DNA of 64,000 bases from assembly GCA_963575745.1 (NCBI GenBank), contig CAUYUJ010021133.1, forward strand, positions 70,001 to 134,000. The letters are read 5' to 3'. This DNA comes from Prorocentrum cordatum. Its lineage: Eukaryota; Sar; Dinophyceae; Prorocentrales; Prorocentraceae. Of this stretch, positions 19,127 to 29,364 are shown piece by piece; the first letter of the stretch is position 1, and each line of letters starts with the position of its first letter. The position numbers and the translations under genes were made by a program. Below the pieces are notes generated by a model. It saw nothing but the letters and a program-made list of their open reading frames with translations. It was not told where the DNA came from and did no database searches.

Positions 19127-19311
19127 GATCGCAAACATGGATTAAGGGGGCGTGGATTAGCGACCGGTTCCGTTGCCATGGGAAATCGTGGATTTCCGCC
19201 GCCGAGCGAGGCGGCACCGGCCGCATTTTGGGCAGGGCGTCTCCCCCGATCCGTGGAGTTGGCTGCCGCGAGCCAAATCCATGGATCGTTAATCCATGTT
19301 TGCGCGCCCCC
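19127..19311. mobile_element. MITE family E, copy 2
   Basis: GATCGCAAACATGGATTAAG at the left pairs with TTAATCCATGTTTGCG at the right; TTCCGCCGCCGAGCGAGGCGG in the middle. In CAP intron 4. Confidence 0.88.
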
Positions 19312-19435
19312 GATCTGGTGCCGGGCCAAGGATTGGCCAGTCCACAGGGGTGCCGAGGTAGCCGCGCTTCGCGTATTTGGCCGGCGATGGTGTCGGTGTC
19401 AATGATTCGTCTCGAGAAGAAAAACTACGGCGGCA

Positions 19436-19592
19436 TAAACATAAGCTTTCGGCGCTCCGGGCGGATTTCTCGGATCTGCGCTGGGCCCTCCCAGCGGCGC
19501 CTCCAGCGCCGCCCCTGGCGCGCTCCGCGCGCCAGGGAGGGTGGCCCAGCGCAGATGTAAGAGATCCTCGCGGAGCGCCACAAGTTTCTTTT
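19436..19592. mobile_element. MITE family G, copy 2
   Basis: Near-complete palindrome: GGATCTGCGCTGGGCC..GGCGCGCTCCGCGCGCC..GGCCCAGCGCAGATG. Outer end GCGGAGCGCCACAAGTTTC. In CAP intron 4. Confidence 0.85.
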
Positions 19593-19597
19593 ATTCT

Positions 19598-19638
19598 TAT
19601 ATATATGTATATATATATATATATATATATGTGTGTGG
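19598..19638. repeat. TA microsatellite
   Basis: (TA)n then TGTGTG, 35 bp upstream of CAP exon 5. Confidence 0.95.
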
Positions 19639-19675
19639 GCCGTTTTCTCTTCTTCTATGGTCGGCGCCCTCCCAG

Positions 19676-19758
19676 GTTGGATCGGGTCGCCGGCGCACGA
19701 GCAGGCCCTGCGCGGCAGGTTCAATGCCTGCGGCATTGCGGTGGCACAGTCTCCCGAA
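19676..19758 (+). CDS. CAP-domain gene, exon 5 (C-terminal motif)
   Basis: The frame reads WIGSPAHEQALRGRFNACGI then AVAQSPE. This is the CAP C-terminal signature (Gly-Trp-x-x-Ser-Pro-x-His ... Phe-Asn-x-Cys-Gly-Ile-x-Val-Ala). The second cavity His is conserved. The acceptor is CTCCCAG at 19669-19675. The 3' end is uncertain: a GC donor follows at 19759 (GCCTTC), or the frame could run on to a TGA at about 19885 through Gly-rich sequence. The usual final Tyr/Phe-x-Thr-Gln-x-x-Ala strand is not seen, so a further exon is missing or the gene is truncated. Confidence 0.75.
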
Positions 19759-19908
19759 GGCCTTCTGCGCCGCGGGCGGGGTGTGGGGGAGCCGCGGGAG
19801 GCCTCGTCGGGCGCGGGGGCGGGCGGCCAACGCGAGACGGCGTCGGGGTTCTCCGTTTTTCTCGGCGGCGTGCCCGGGGGGGGGTGAGAAGGAGAAGGCC
19901 TTGACAAA

Positions 19909-20100
19909 ATCGGGAGCAGAAAAGAGGGGGGTGATGACTAGGGGGGGGTGGATATCATGGCGGGGGCCACGATATCTCCCCAGATTTCATGGCGCCTCTT
20001 CTTATTTCATTACGTCCCTGGCCCGCCCGCTGGGCCGCGCACATGCCGCCGGTCATGATTTGCACCCCCCTCTCTTGGACCCCCCCCTCTTGGCCGCTCC
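19909..20100 (+). mobile_element. Family L (introner family) copy 2
   Basis: GGGAGCAGAAAAGAGGGGGG ... CAGATTTCATGGCGCC ... GGGCCGCGCACATGCCGCCG ... CCTCTTGGCCGCTCCC. Aligns end to end with the 18181 introner. No coding sequence is recognised on its right side, so it is not proven intronic. Confidence 0.8.
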
Positions 20101-20136
20101 CGAAAGGTTCGGAAGTCCCCCGGGCCTTTGAGACTT

Positions 20137-20223
20137 GGCATCGCTCGGGCGTCGACCATCGGGCCAACAAAAGCACGCGCGAAACCCAAACATGCACGGG
20201 GAATGGACGGCCGAGCGACGGCG
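20137..20223. mobile_element. MITE family D, degraded copy
   Basis: GGCATCGCTCGGGCGTCGAC ... GGAATGGACGGCCGAGCGAC, the inverted ends of family D with a shortened middle. Confidence 0.7.
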
Positions 20224-21039
20224 GGTAACTCAGGAGGGGGGTTGGGGCATCCTAGGGTCACGAGTGCTCATGTTGCCGACGGGCCAAGCATGAAGAATCG
20301 CCTGCCATGTCATGGGCATCTCGATGAGGTGGGTCCTGATGGTGAGCGGCGCGCAGGAATCGAGAGAGGCCACCTCCATGAGGGGACCCGGCGGGCAGAT
20401 GGGTCCCCGTGGCGAGCGGCACCTGAGAGTCACAGAGCACTACCTTCGGGCAGGGGCCACAGCGGGGGAGAATCGTCCGCGGAAAAAGCGGCGCCGAATT
20501 CACGGAAAATGAGCGTGCGAAGTTGAAATCCGGTGGGTCTACAGGACGGACGGGACCGAGAATTCAGCAAATGTTTCTCTTGGGCCAGGTCCGAGTCTGA
20601 ACAAGAGTTCTCCCAGAAGCCGTTCGCTCTTTTAAACCGCTAGTTCAATAAGGGCACCCACGGGCGCAAGCCAAGAAGAATGAGATCTGACCTCACAGAG
20701 GCCGAACCCACCTCGTTGTCAATCCACCCTTGGACCCCTTCCTATCCTTAGATCCCCATCCTTCCAGACCACATCTTTGAGTCACCGACTTAAGGAGAGA
20801 CCCTTCAGAGGGCGACCTCCAGAGACTCAAAAAGTTAGGGCTCCGCCTCCATCACCTGGTCGGCCTTCCAACTGGCAGAGCTGAGCATCCATCCCCTCTC
20901 TCTGGTCACAGCTGCGGGCCAGGTATCCCCGACTCCGTCTGTTCGCTACGCCCTGCGTTGCGCAATCCTTTATCGGGCCTGGCGGCCAGAAGGGGCTTGG
21001 TGGCCGCGCAGGACCTTTTCACAAGGGAGTCTTCTCGAG
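20224..21039. other. Unique stretch, no gene recognised
   Basis: Mixed composition. A weak ~83-bp internal repetition around 20332 and 20400 (GGTGAGCGGC/GGCGAGCGGC). Frames are short and shifted. Confidence 0.45.
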
Positions 21040-21590
21040 GGCCACTGGGCCCCCAGGACCGTATCGCGCGTGGGCTTTCTCGAGGGCCACGGGGCCCCCA
21101 GGTGCCAGGTGCCAGGTCGGGAACCGTCCTGGTGGCCACTCAGAGGCCCGCCTCAGAGCTCGAGCTGTGAACTTCGAATTCGCCGGCCCAACGGGCCAGA
21201 GGCGTGCTAAGATCTCCGGTAACTACTTAACAATATTTCTAGTTCGCGCGCGCGGGGCGGCCCCTGGGGGCCCCCAGACGAAAAGTACCCCGGCTGATCC
21301 CCGGCCGGGTCCCGGGCGAGGCCCCATCGCTCCCCGTCTCAAGTCCTGCTGAGTGGTGCCCCCGCGCCTGCTCGGGTGCTGCCAGAGGCCTGACATCGCT
21401 GGGACGTGTGCATTCTTTCTCGGCGAGGGCCATCGAGGAGCATCCTGGATCATCTGGCGAACAAAAATCTGGCCGTATCGCGCTTGGGTTCTCTCGAGGG
21501 CCATGGGGCCCCCAGGTGCCAGGTCAGGAACCGTCCTGGTGGCTACTCAGAGGTCCGTCTCAGAGCTCGAGCTGTGAACTTCGAATAACC

Positions 21591-21776
21591 TTAAGTCGGG
21601 CCTGTCCCCCTACAGGGGCATTTCCGACGAAACATTGAAAATACCCCCAAATTATTGAAAGGTAGTACAAATAGCCTGGGGACTAGTTTTTGAGTATGTT
21701 TTGACCTTCTAGTGGCATTTTTGGAGTTTTTTCTTTTTTTCGTCGACACTCCCCCTGTAGGGGGACACTCCCGACA
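21591..21776 (+). mobile_element. MITE family A inside composite unit 1
   Basis: TTAAGTCGGGCCTGTCCCCC ... CCCTGTAGGGGGACACTCCCGACAT. Over 90 percent identical to the 21994 copy, including flanks. Confidence 0.88.
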
Positions 21777-21993
21777 TCAGAGTACCTTGTGGGGCAGGAG
21801 GCCCCCATCGCTCCCCGACTCAAAAGTCCTGCGGAGTGAGGAGCATCCTGGACCATCTGGCGAACAAAAATCTGGCCGTATCGCGCGTGGGTTCTCTCGA
21901 GGGCCATGGGGCCCCCAGGTGCCAGGTCAGGAACCGTTCTGGTGGCCACTCAGAGGCCCGTCTCAGAGCTCGAGCTGTGAACTTCGAATAACC

Positions 21994-22180
21994 TTAAGTC
22001 GGGCCTGTCCCCCTACAGGGGGAGTTTCGACGAAAAATTAAAAGTACCCCAAAAATTATTAAACAATAGTACAAATAGCCTGGGGACTATTTTTTGAGTA
22101 TGTTTTGACCTTCTAGTGGCATTGTTGGAGTTTTTTTCTTTTTCGTCGACACTCCCCCTGTAGGGGGACACGCCCGACAT
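21994..22180 (+). mobile_element. MITE family A inside composite unit 2
   Basis: TTAAGTCGGGCCTGTCCCCC ... CTGTAGGGGGACACGCCCGACAT. It shares flanks with 21591, so it arose by segmental duplication rather than an independent insertion. Confidence 0.88.
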
Positions 22181-22564
22181 CAGAGTACCCTGTGGGGCAG
22201 GAGGCCCCCCATCGCTCCCCGACTCAAAAGTCCTGCGGAGTGAGTGCCCCCGCGCCGGCTCGGGTGCTGCCAGAGGCCTGACATCGCTGGGACGTGTGCA
22301 TTCTTTCTCGGCGAGGGCCATCGAGGAGCATCCTGGATCATCTGGCGAACAAAAATCTGGCCGTATCGCGCGTGGGTTCTCTCGAGGGCCATGGGGCCCC
22401 CAGGTTCCAGGTCAGGAACCGTCCTGGTGGCCACTCAGAGGCCCGCCTCAGAGCTCGAGCTGTGAACTTCGAATATAACCTGTGGGGCAGGAGGCCCCAT
22501 CGCTCCCCGACTCGAGTCCTGCGGAGTGAGTGCCCCCGCGCCGGCTCGGGTGCTGCCAGAGGCC

Positions 22565-22697
22565 TGACATCGCTGGGACGTGTGCATTCTTTCTCGGCGA
22601 GGGCCATCGAGGAACATCCTTGATCACTTGGCGAAAAATAACAAACATGCACGAAACCGAACAAAAAACACAGGGAATGGACGTCCGAGCGATGGCC
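22565..22697. mobile_element. MITE family D, copy in composite block
   Basis: ACATCGCTGGGACGTGTGCA ... AGGGAATGGACGTCCGAGCGATGGCC. Full length here, right-truncated in the other modules. Confidence 0.8.
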
Positions 22698-22856
22698 AGG
22701 AAGTGACCTCGCAAGGGGGACCCCAGCTCTTCCAGGGAGGCTCGGAGGGCCTCCAGGCCCATGGGGCGCCCCATCCACGAGCCCCGGGGGCCCCAGATGG
22801 CGCGCGACGTTGGGGGGGGGCACCTCGAGCAGTGATTGCCGACCCGCGGCCCATCT

Positions 22857-22950
22857 CCTCCTCCTCCTCCTCCTCCTCCTCCTCCTCCTCCTCCTCCTCC
22901 TCCTCCTTTTTTTCCCTCTTCTCCTCCTCCTCCTCCTCCTCCTCCTCCAC
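22857..22950. repeat. TCC array bordering the left inverted repeat
   Basis: (TCC)n with a TTTTTTTCCC interruption. Mirrored by GGA at 30943-31005. Confidence 0.95.
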
Positions 22951-22951
22951 A

Positions 22952-23367
22952 ATTACTCAATATGAAAATACTCTCCCTCTTCCCCTGATGGCGTCCGGGT
23001 GATGGCCGCGCACCCTCCGCGTACTGCTTGTTTACACACAGGATGCCCGGGAAATCCCGGGAAACGACTCGCTGAGGCGCCGGCGTCATTTTTTCCCAAA
23101 GTGCTGCTCTCGTTGAGGCGCCGGCCTCATTTCTGCTCCCGAATCGTGTCGAATCGTGCTCCCGCTGCAGCGTGGGCCTCATTTTCGGATCGGTGTTTGG
23201 CCTCCGTCGTTCAGGATGGCGTTCTCGCCCCAGCGCGGGCCTTTTTCTCGCGCGCCCATCCGCCCGCCACCACCGCGCCGCACCGCCACCACCACCACAC
23301 CACCACCACCACCACCACCACCACACACAACCACCACCAGCACCAGCACCAGTACCACCACCACCAC

Positions 23368-23398
<31 letters not shown>

Positions 23399-23616
23399 CC
23401 ACCACCACCACCACCACCACCACCACCACCACCACCACGACAACCACGCACACACGCACGCACGCACGCACGTGCACCACCACCCACTACGCACGCGCGC
23501 GCGGAGCCACAGGTCCGCTACGACACGCGTCCGCGGATAGAGAAAATCAGCGCCATGGTAAGGGATGGGAGGGAGGGGTAGGACGTCAGATATGACGCGA
23601 GCGCACCTAGCTTGTC
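22952..23616 (+). repeat. Left arm of ~8-kb inverted-repeat structure
   Basis: From ACTCAATATGAAAATACTC to GCGCACCTAGCTTGTCC. Its reverse complement is at 30206-30945 with high identity, including an embedded (CCA)n tract (23270-23440). Contains a duplicated GAGGCGCCGGC(G/C)TCATTT word and GCCCGGGAAATCCCGGG. Confidence 0.93.
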
Positions 23617-24353
23617 CTCCTCCCCCTCCTCCTCCTCCTCCTCCTCCTCCTCCCCCGTTCGCTCAGGATCGGCCCCCGGACCCCTCCAGGGGGGCCACTC
23701 TGCAGCCCTCACCCTGGGCCGACTCGGGGCCGCCCCGGAGCCCGAGGTGGGCCTCCAGAGGCCGAGGAGGGGCAGCAGGGTCAGGGGCAGCGTCGGCGGG
23801 GGGCAGGCTCTGGGGGAGGAGGAGGAGGAGGAGGAGGAGGAGGAGGAGGAGGAGGAGGAGGAGGAGGAGGAGGAGGAGGAGGAGGAGGAGGAGGAGGAGG
23901 GAGGAGGAGGAGGCGGAGGAGGAGGAGGAGGAGGAGGAGGAGGAGGAGGCGGAGGGGAGGAGGAGGAGGAGGAGGAGGAGGAGGGGAGGAGGAGGAGGAG
24001 GAGGAGGAGGAGGAGGAGGAGAGGAGGAGGAGGAGGAGGAGGAGGAGGAGGAGGAGGAGGAGGAGGAGGAGGAGGAGGAGGAGGAGGAGGAGGAGGAGGA
24101 GGAGGAGGAGGGGGGAGGGGGGAGGAGGGAGGGAGGAGGAGGAGGAGGAGGAGGAGGAGGAGGAGGAGGAGGAGGGAGGAGGGGAGGAGGTGGAGGAGGA
24201 GGAGGAGGAGGAGGAGGAGGAGGAGGAGGAGGAGGAGGGGAGGAGGAGGAGGGGAGGGGGAGGAGGAGGAGGAGGAGGAGGAGGAGGAGGAGGAGGGGGG
24301 AGGGGGGAGGGAGGAGGAGGAGGAGGAGGCGGAGGAGAGGAGGAGGAGGGGGA
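23617..24353. repeat. TCC patch and long GGA array
   Basis: (TCC)n to 23653, a ~150-bp GC-rich unique bridge, then ~540 bp of GGA/GGGA (23815-24353), among the longest purine runs in the window. Hundreds of codons of Glu/Gly/Arg frames are artefacts. Confidence 0.95.
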
Positions 24354-24359
24354 GACCTC

Positions 24360-24462
24360 GACCCCCGCGGTCGCCCGCCGATCGCCGCTATGTGGGACCC
24401 GAGCGCCCGCCGGGGCGCAGGAGCGTGCGGGTTCCGCGATCGGGGGCCTCGTGCCGATCGGT
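24360..24462 (+). other. Short GC-rich island between arrays
   Basis: One frame reads MWDPSARRGAGACGF, which faintly resembles the CAP Trp-x-x-x-Leu segment. No splice sites, and the similarity is too weak to call. Confidence 0.2.
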
Positions 24463-24722
24463 CTCAGGAGGAAAAGAAGCACACAGACGCACTGAATCCT
24501 CCTCCTCCTCCTCCTCCTCCTCCTCTCCCTCCTCCTCTCCCTCCTCCTCCTGCTCCTCCCTCCTCCTCCTCTTCCTCCTCCTCCTCCTCCGTGCGATTCC
24601 CCAGGAAATATGGGAAAATATAGGAAGTGGGGGGGAAGACACGAAACCCAGAAAATATATGAACAGATGGGGAATCTTTTTATGTGTGTGTATTCATTTG
24701 TGTGTCCTCGGGCCCCTCGACT
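24463..24722 (+). mobile_element. MITE family H interrupted by a TCC expansion
   Basis: Left end AAAAGAAGCACACAGACGCA, then a ~95-bp (TCC)n tract (24498-24591), then GCGATTCCCCAGGAAATATG through TTTGTGTGTCCTCGGGCCCCTC. Another MITE with an internal simple-repeat expansion. Confidence 0.8.
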
Positions 24723-25134
24723 GTCGGCGACATATCGCTGATTCAAGCTCGGTGTCTCTGCCCCTGAGCCGACCCCTCCGCCCCAGCGTTGCCCTTCAGA
24801 GCGGGCCGACGGCGGGGGGGGGGCATCGTGGCCAGGGGCATGCAATCTGCCAGGTTTCAAGGCCTTTTCCTTTCTGTTGCAGCACGTCCCTTGGCCCCCC
24901 CCGGTCGACCGTGCGCATGATTCGGGCTACGATGCGCCAGCCCTTCTCTTCCTGCCCTCAGGCGCCCCCGATCTGGGATACGGTCCACTTTGGTTTCAGA
25001 AGGGTTTCGATGTTTCTTTCGTCCGTCCTTTGGTTTTGTTTTGGTGTTGCTCATGCATATACATATATATATATATATATAGTCAGACGCAGCTGAGGCC
25101 CAAATGGAATCTATGATCGTCCCGTTCGAACGAC
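24723..25134. other. Unique stretch with TA tract
   Basis: Start of the lower-GC island. (TA)n at 25060-25083. No gene recognised. Confidence 0.4.
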
Positions 25135-25283
25135 CCCAGCGCGGGCATTCAAAGTTGAACGCCGCCAGTGGTGAGGAACCGGTCGATATCGAATGATCTG
25201 TTTGATTTGAGAGCCGCGGACGATCAAGGTTGAGCAATCTACTCGGAGTCGAGACCATTTCCCGCATCATCGCGACGTGAACG
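25135..25283. repeat. Dispersed repeat family Q, copy 2
   Basis: GCGGGCATTCAAAGTTGAACGCCGCCAGTGGTGAGG..GGTCGATATCGAATGA..CGCGACGTGAACG, ordered as in 13529-13668. The core AAAGTTGAACG also occurs at 53664. Confidence 0.6.
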
Positions 25284-25475
25284 TGCCGTTTTCTTTCGGA
25301 AGTCCGCGCGGATTTCTTGCGTCGGCGCGGGACCCCCCTTTTCCAACAGCCTTGGCGGCGTCTCTGGCGCTGCCCCCGGCGCGCTCCGCGCGACTGGCGA
25401 ATGGGGGGTGTGAGGAGAAGGGTCCAGCGTCGATCCAGGACATCGGTCTGGTTCTTCGAAAGCGCATGTTTGCAT
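25278..25475. mobile_element. MITE family G, diverged copy 3
   Basis: AAGTCCGCGCGGATTTCTTGCG ... GCGCTCCGCGCGACTGGCGA ... GGTCCAGCGTCGATCC. Inner palindrome retained, outer ends diverged. Confidence 0.65.
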
Positions 25476-25910
25476 GACTACGATATCCGTTGCGAGTCAC
25501 CTTCTGCCATCTCCAAGACGTGTTCTGTGACCTGCGTATTCTGCCATTGCAGTGATATGTTGATGAATTTTGAGCAGCATGAGCTCGAATCCGAATCGCC
25601 TGCTGGGGGCGGATCTCGGCCGGTGATGGGCTCGGGATCGGTGCGAATGCCTTCCTGGCCAAGTCGTCTCAAGAACATGCGCGCAAACCTTGTGGTGAGA
25701 GCTCACCTCATCTGGCGCCCGGGGCGTGTCGTACTGGCTGGCACGCGGTTCAGTGCAACCCGAGTTTTGGACAGTTTGCCCTCGTGTTCTTTGCCTTTGC
25801 GCCCTCCACCTTGGAAAGAGCGCATTTTGTGGACGAAGCTGGGGAGAGAACCCGGGGGTGGGGGATCGAACTGGCCCCCCAGGCCGTCGCAAAGAGAATC
25901 GTCCTCTATC
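25476..25910. other. Unique stretch in lower-GC island
   Basis: A frame is open over much of 25317-26111, but no domain is recognisable and its 3' part runs through the 35-bp repeats below. I do not call it. Confidence 0.4.
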
Positions 25911-26171
25911 GCTTCCACACATGAATCGCTTTGCAAGGCCGCCACAAAAGGAATCCGTTCTGTAAGGCCGCCACACAAGGGAATTCTTGTGTATTTCCTC
26001 CACAGAAAGGAATCCAATGTTTCAAGGCCGTTACAAGGGGAATCCGTTCTTCAGGTTGCCACACCATGTCATCTATTTGTAGGGCTGGCACACAAGGAAT
26101 CCTTCATGTAAGGCCTCTGCAAAATAGCCTGGCACAACGTGAAATCCTTCTGCAAGGCTGCCACCTATTCC
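25911..26171. repeat. Degenerate ~35-bp tandem repeat
   Basis: Seven or eight copies of CAAGGCCGCCACACAAGGAATCC(T/G)TTCTGT-like units, spacing about 33-38 bp with 10-30 percent divergence. Not a fixed multiple of three. Confidence 0.75.
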
Positions 26172-26337
26172 TTTGATGTGTAATGCGTTTCGTTTGTAGT
26201 CGTCGTGTTTTGGCCGATCGAAGTCCAGTAAACTTGGCAAGCATTCCGCGGTGGAGCGGCCCTTTTGGGTTTTCTGGTGAATCTAAGAAGGGGAACTCTA
26301 TGTGTACTTTGCGATGTTGTTTCACGATGCGGAAATC

Positions 26338-27140
26338 GGAGGTTGGGGGGTGAGATCGCAGTGGAACGGAGACCCCAAACGGAAAAATCGTTTCGTTTCG
26401 TTCGTGTCGTGCGTGCGGGCGAGGCGAAGCTGCGTGGGCGCGCGAGAGGAATGAACCCGCCGTTGCTAGGGCGAAGTCAAGACAAATGATTCTCCCCCTC
26501 CCGCCCGTCCGGCGGTGGCTCGCGGTGTCCCGCGGTGTCCCGTGGTGTCCCGCGGTGTCCCGTGGTGTCCCGTTGTGCCCCGTGGTGTCCCACCGTTGCT
26601 AGGGCGAAGTCAAGACAAGTGATGCTCCGCCTCCCGCCCGTCCGGCGGTGGCTCGAGGTGTCCCGCGGTGTCCCGTGGCATCCCGCGGTGTCCCGCGGTG
26701 TCCCGTGATGTCGCGTGGTGTCCCGTTGAGTGAGATCGATAGTGAGATCGATAGTGAAATCGATATTGAGATCGATGTGGTGCCCCGAGGTGTCCCGTAG
26801 TGTTCCAAATCGACAGGTGTCGTCCCGTGGTGTCCCGTGGTGTCCCGTTGAGTGAGATCGACAGTGAGATCGATAGTGAGATCAATGTGGTTTCCCGATG
26901 TGTCCCGTGGTGACCCGTGGTGTCCTATGGTGTCCCGTTGAGTGAGATCGATAGTAAGATCGATAGTGAGAGCGATATTGATATCGAGAGGTGTCCCGCG
27001 GTGTCCCGTGGTGTCCTGTGGTGTCCCGTGGTTTCCCGTTGAGTGAGATCGATAGTAAGGTCGATTGAGTCATGTGTTGGTTTCCCCCCCTCCCCCCCCC
27101 CCACAACCTCCTTATCACCCGGAGAGTGGTCGTATAGGTA
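26338..27140. repeat. Dispersed cassette family S, copy 1
   Basis: Three parts: a 5' segment (TGAGATCGCAGTGGAACGGAG ... GAATGAACCCGCCGTTGCTAGGGCG), an array of GGTGTCCCGTGGTGTCCCG with interspersed GTGAGATCGATAGTGAGATCG, and a 3' segment (CCCCCACAACCTCCTTATCACCCGGAGAGTGGTCGTATAGG). The same three-part order occurs at 36420-37115. Confidence 0.85.
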
Positions 27141-27144
27141 TATG

Positions 27145-27635
27145 TTTAGAAACCACACCGCAGTGCTAACGTCTTCTGGGGCACTCCATGAACCCAACCA
27201 GAATGTTTGTCGAATGTGTTTCATAATGCGAAACATAACGCTCAGGCAATACACCGCGGTGCAGACGCGCTCGGGGGCTTCCCGATGAACCTCATAAGAA
27301 GGCGAAAGTCCGTCCATGCATGTGGATTGTGTTATAGGGTGCTGAAACCAATTTTAAGACAGCACAGCGGTATAGCTGCCCTTGTGGGCAGTCCGATGAA
27401 CCCAATAATGATAATGACGTGTGCTTACATGTTTGATGATTTAGCGTGAATGCGAGGAAATATTGTTCAGAAAACACACCGCGGTGCAGGCGCCCTCCTG
27501 CGGTTTGGCAGTGAGCCTGATCAGAAGGGGCAATGATGTGTATTGTTTGATGTTTTCTCAGAATGCAGACAGCAGCACTGTGCAGAAATCTCAACGCGGT
27601 GTAGACGTCATCTGTGCCTTTCTGGTGAAGCCAAA
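27145..27635. repeat. Five ~113-bp spaced units with a CACCGCGGTG palindrome
   Basis: ACCGCAGTGC, ACACCGCGGTGC, CACAGCGGTAT, ACACCGCGGTGC and CAACGCGGTGT cores begin near 27155, 27250, 27363, 27476 and 27593, each followed by a CC-poor CTTCTGGGG-like stretch and (CGATGAACCC)-like words. Very diverged (AT-rich spacers). Confidence 0.65.
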
Positions 27636-29039
27636 TTGAGATATGTTGTGCAGCTTCTTGCGCATTTTTAACTCTGAGATTGCATGTTCGGAATGCGTGT
27701 TGAATCGTCGTGGGCTTTAATGTGCGCGCGCTGGTTGTATCAGCGTCTTGGTTCCGTCATTTGTTGATGCTCTTGTTTCGGTTGGCATTTCTGAACGAAA
27801 GCGTGGAGCACCGCGAACGACTGACGATACATGCTAAAGGGACAGTAATAGGGGCGTTCAATGTTGGATGCCCCCTTCCCCCTGTTGGGTTCGTTGGTCC
27901 CTGTGCCCCCTTGCAGCAATAACTGCATTTGGCGCTTTGTACCCAAATCCAAATGGTTGCCATACCACTAAACCCCACGCGCATTTCATCAGCCCGTTCG
28001 GGGACGATGCTCGAAAGACTTGCTTGGCTGAGCGCAAACAATCAAACTTAATGTTGTCGATCTGTCAACACCAAGTGAAGTGTCGACTACTTATGTGATT
28101 CGCACGGAACCCATTGAGGAAAAGTATACTAAGAACATCAGCCACGAGGGCATCCTATTGTAGAGCCGCGAGGACATCCAATTGTAGATGCCCCATTTGC
28201 CATTGCTGAGCTCGCTGGGCGTGTGAGCCCTTGACTGAACACCGACTTTTGGTCCCCGCTTTTCTATCCAACCCCAGAGCAGATCTTAGCAGACAAGTGA
28301 CGTCTCGCCGATCCCCACCAGCTCATCCAGGAAGTATGCTCATACGGGTTGTTCCCCGACCAAGGGGTAACCGTCAACCTTTAGACGGGGAGTGTTTCCA
28401 TTCAACACCTACTGAAGCTTGCATGTAAAATAGATCACGTCCCGAAACAAATACATGCACTAGCACCACGAGGAGCGTGAGCTGCTCAAGGCTGCTTGGA
28501 GCACCCGCCCAAAATCAGGCCGAGTGTGTGCTTGACGACGCTTGCGAACCCCAGTGTCGACTCGGCCGTTTGCCTGGTTTCGCCAAGCATTCTGCTGGCG
28601 GCCAGCGGCGGTTGCCGCGCAGCGACCGCTGCGCATGCGCCCCGCCTCCGATGCATTCGCATGAACTGGAAACTCGTTCTGACGTTTGTGCTACTTTTAA
28701 TGCGTTGCAAGCATGAAGCTCGGTATCGACATTTGCAGATGCGTTGAGAATGTTCTATTGTGTGCGTGGTTCACTCATCTTGTGCATTTCGCGGCATCGC
28801 ACCTGTGAGTTCTACAACATCTGAGAAAAGATAAACAAGCGTGGTAGCGAAACCCACTGCACAAATTCAAGTCCCAAGGCACGTGTTGAAGACCTCCGCT
28901 CCCATCCCTCCACAATGGCAACCGACGACGGCGAACGCCAGCGCTGGCGCCAGCGCCGTCGGTCAGCAACGACGTCGACCACGACGACGACGACGATCGA
29001 ACCTTAGTAGGAAACCCTTAAGGCTGGATCGTTCCCGAG
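27636..29039. other. Unique lower-GC stretch, no gene recognised
   Basis: Both strands carry only short, unrelated frames (up to ~95 codons). 28140-28180 has a small duplication (GAGGGCATCCTATTGTAGAG/GAGGACATCCAATTGTAGAT). 28920-29000 is GACGACG-rich. Confidence 0.45.
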
Positions 29040-29285
29040 TGCGACGCTATTAAATTTGGATCCAACCTTAATGCGATTTATGTAGAGATTGATTGAGCTA
29101 TGGTAGGATTTGATTAGAGCTGGCCCGAGCCGTTGTAGCATTGCATTGAGCTGGATCCAGCTGTAGTAGGATTTCATTCGAGTTGGACTGGTTCCGACTG
29201 GGATACAATCTATACGTAGATTACATTAGAGTTAGGTCGAGCCCGATTAAGAAGTTATTGAAGTATGGTTGGATCGAATATTAGT
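29040..29285. repeat. Degenerate GATTAGAGCTGGANCGAG repeats
   Basis: Loose repeats of GTAGGATTTGATTAGAGCTGG and ATTACATTAGAGTTAGGTCGAG, with ~35-45-bp spacing. Confidence 0.55.
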
Positions 29286-29364
29286 CGGATTCTGCTAGGG
29301 TGGAGCCCCCCCTTTGGACAAGGGAAAGACGTGGGGCGGTTCGACCCCCCCCTTTTGGGGGAGG

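Larger units (their letters stand above)
21040..22700 (+). repeat. Composite segmental repeat block
   Basis: A ~110-bp module (TTCTCTCGAGGGCC ... GAGCTCGAGCTGTGAACTTCGAAT) occurs at 21078, 21488, 21892 and 22376. A second module (GTGCTGCCAGAGGCCTGACATCGCTGGGACGTGTGC, partly family D) occurs at 21373, 22264 and 22549. Two family A copies lie between modules in identical positions. This looks like serial duplication of one composite unit. Confidence 0.88.

Noticed and set aside
24385-24450. MWDPSARRGAGACGF as a missing CAP exon
   Set aside because: Similarity to the CAP Trp segment is very weak, exon 2 at 9297 already supplies that segment, and no splice sites fit.
23565-25096. Very long open frames (up to about 490 codons) through GGA/TCC tracts here and at 3.8-5.1, 12.5-13.4, 16.8-17.9, 30.2-30.9, 43.1-44.7 and 47-52 kb
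   Set aside because: They are poly-Glu/Gly/Arg/Ser/Leu/Pro translations of trinucleotide repeats, open in several frames on both strands at once, with no non-repeat domain.
27925-27990. tRNA-like sequence on the minus strand (GTTTAGTGGTATGGCAACC resembles an A box)
   Set aside because: No B box (GGTTCGANNCC) at the right distance, no acceptor stem and no cloverleaf.
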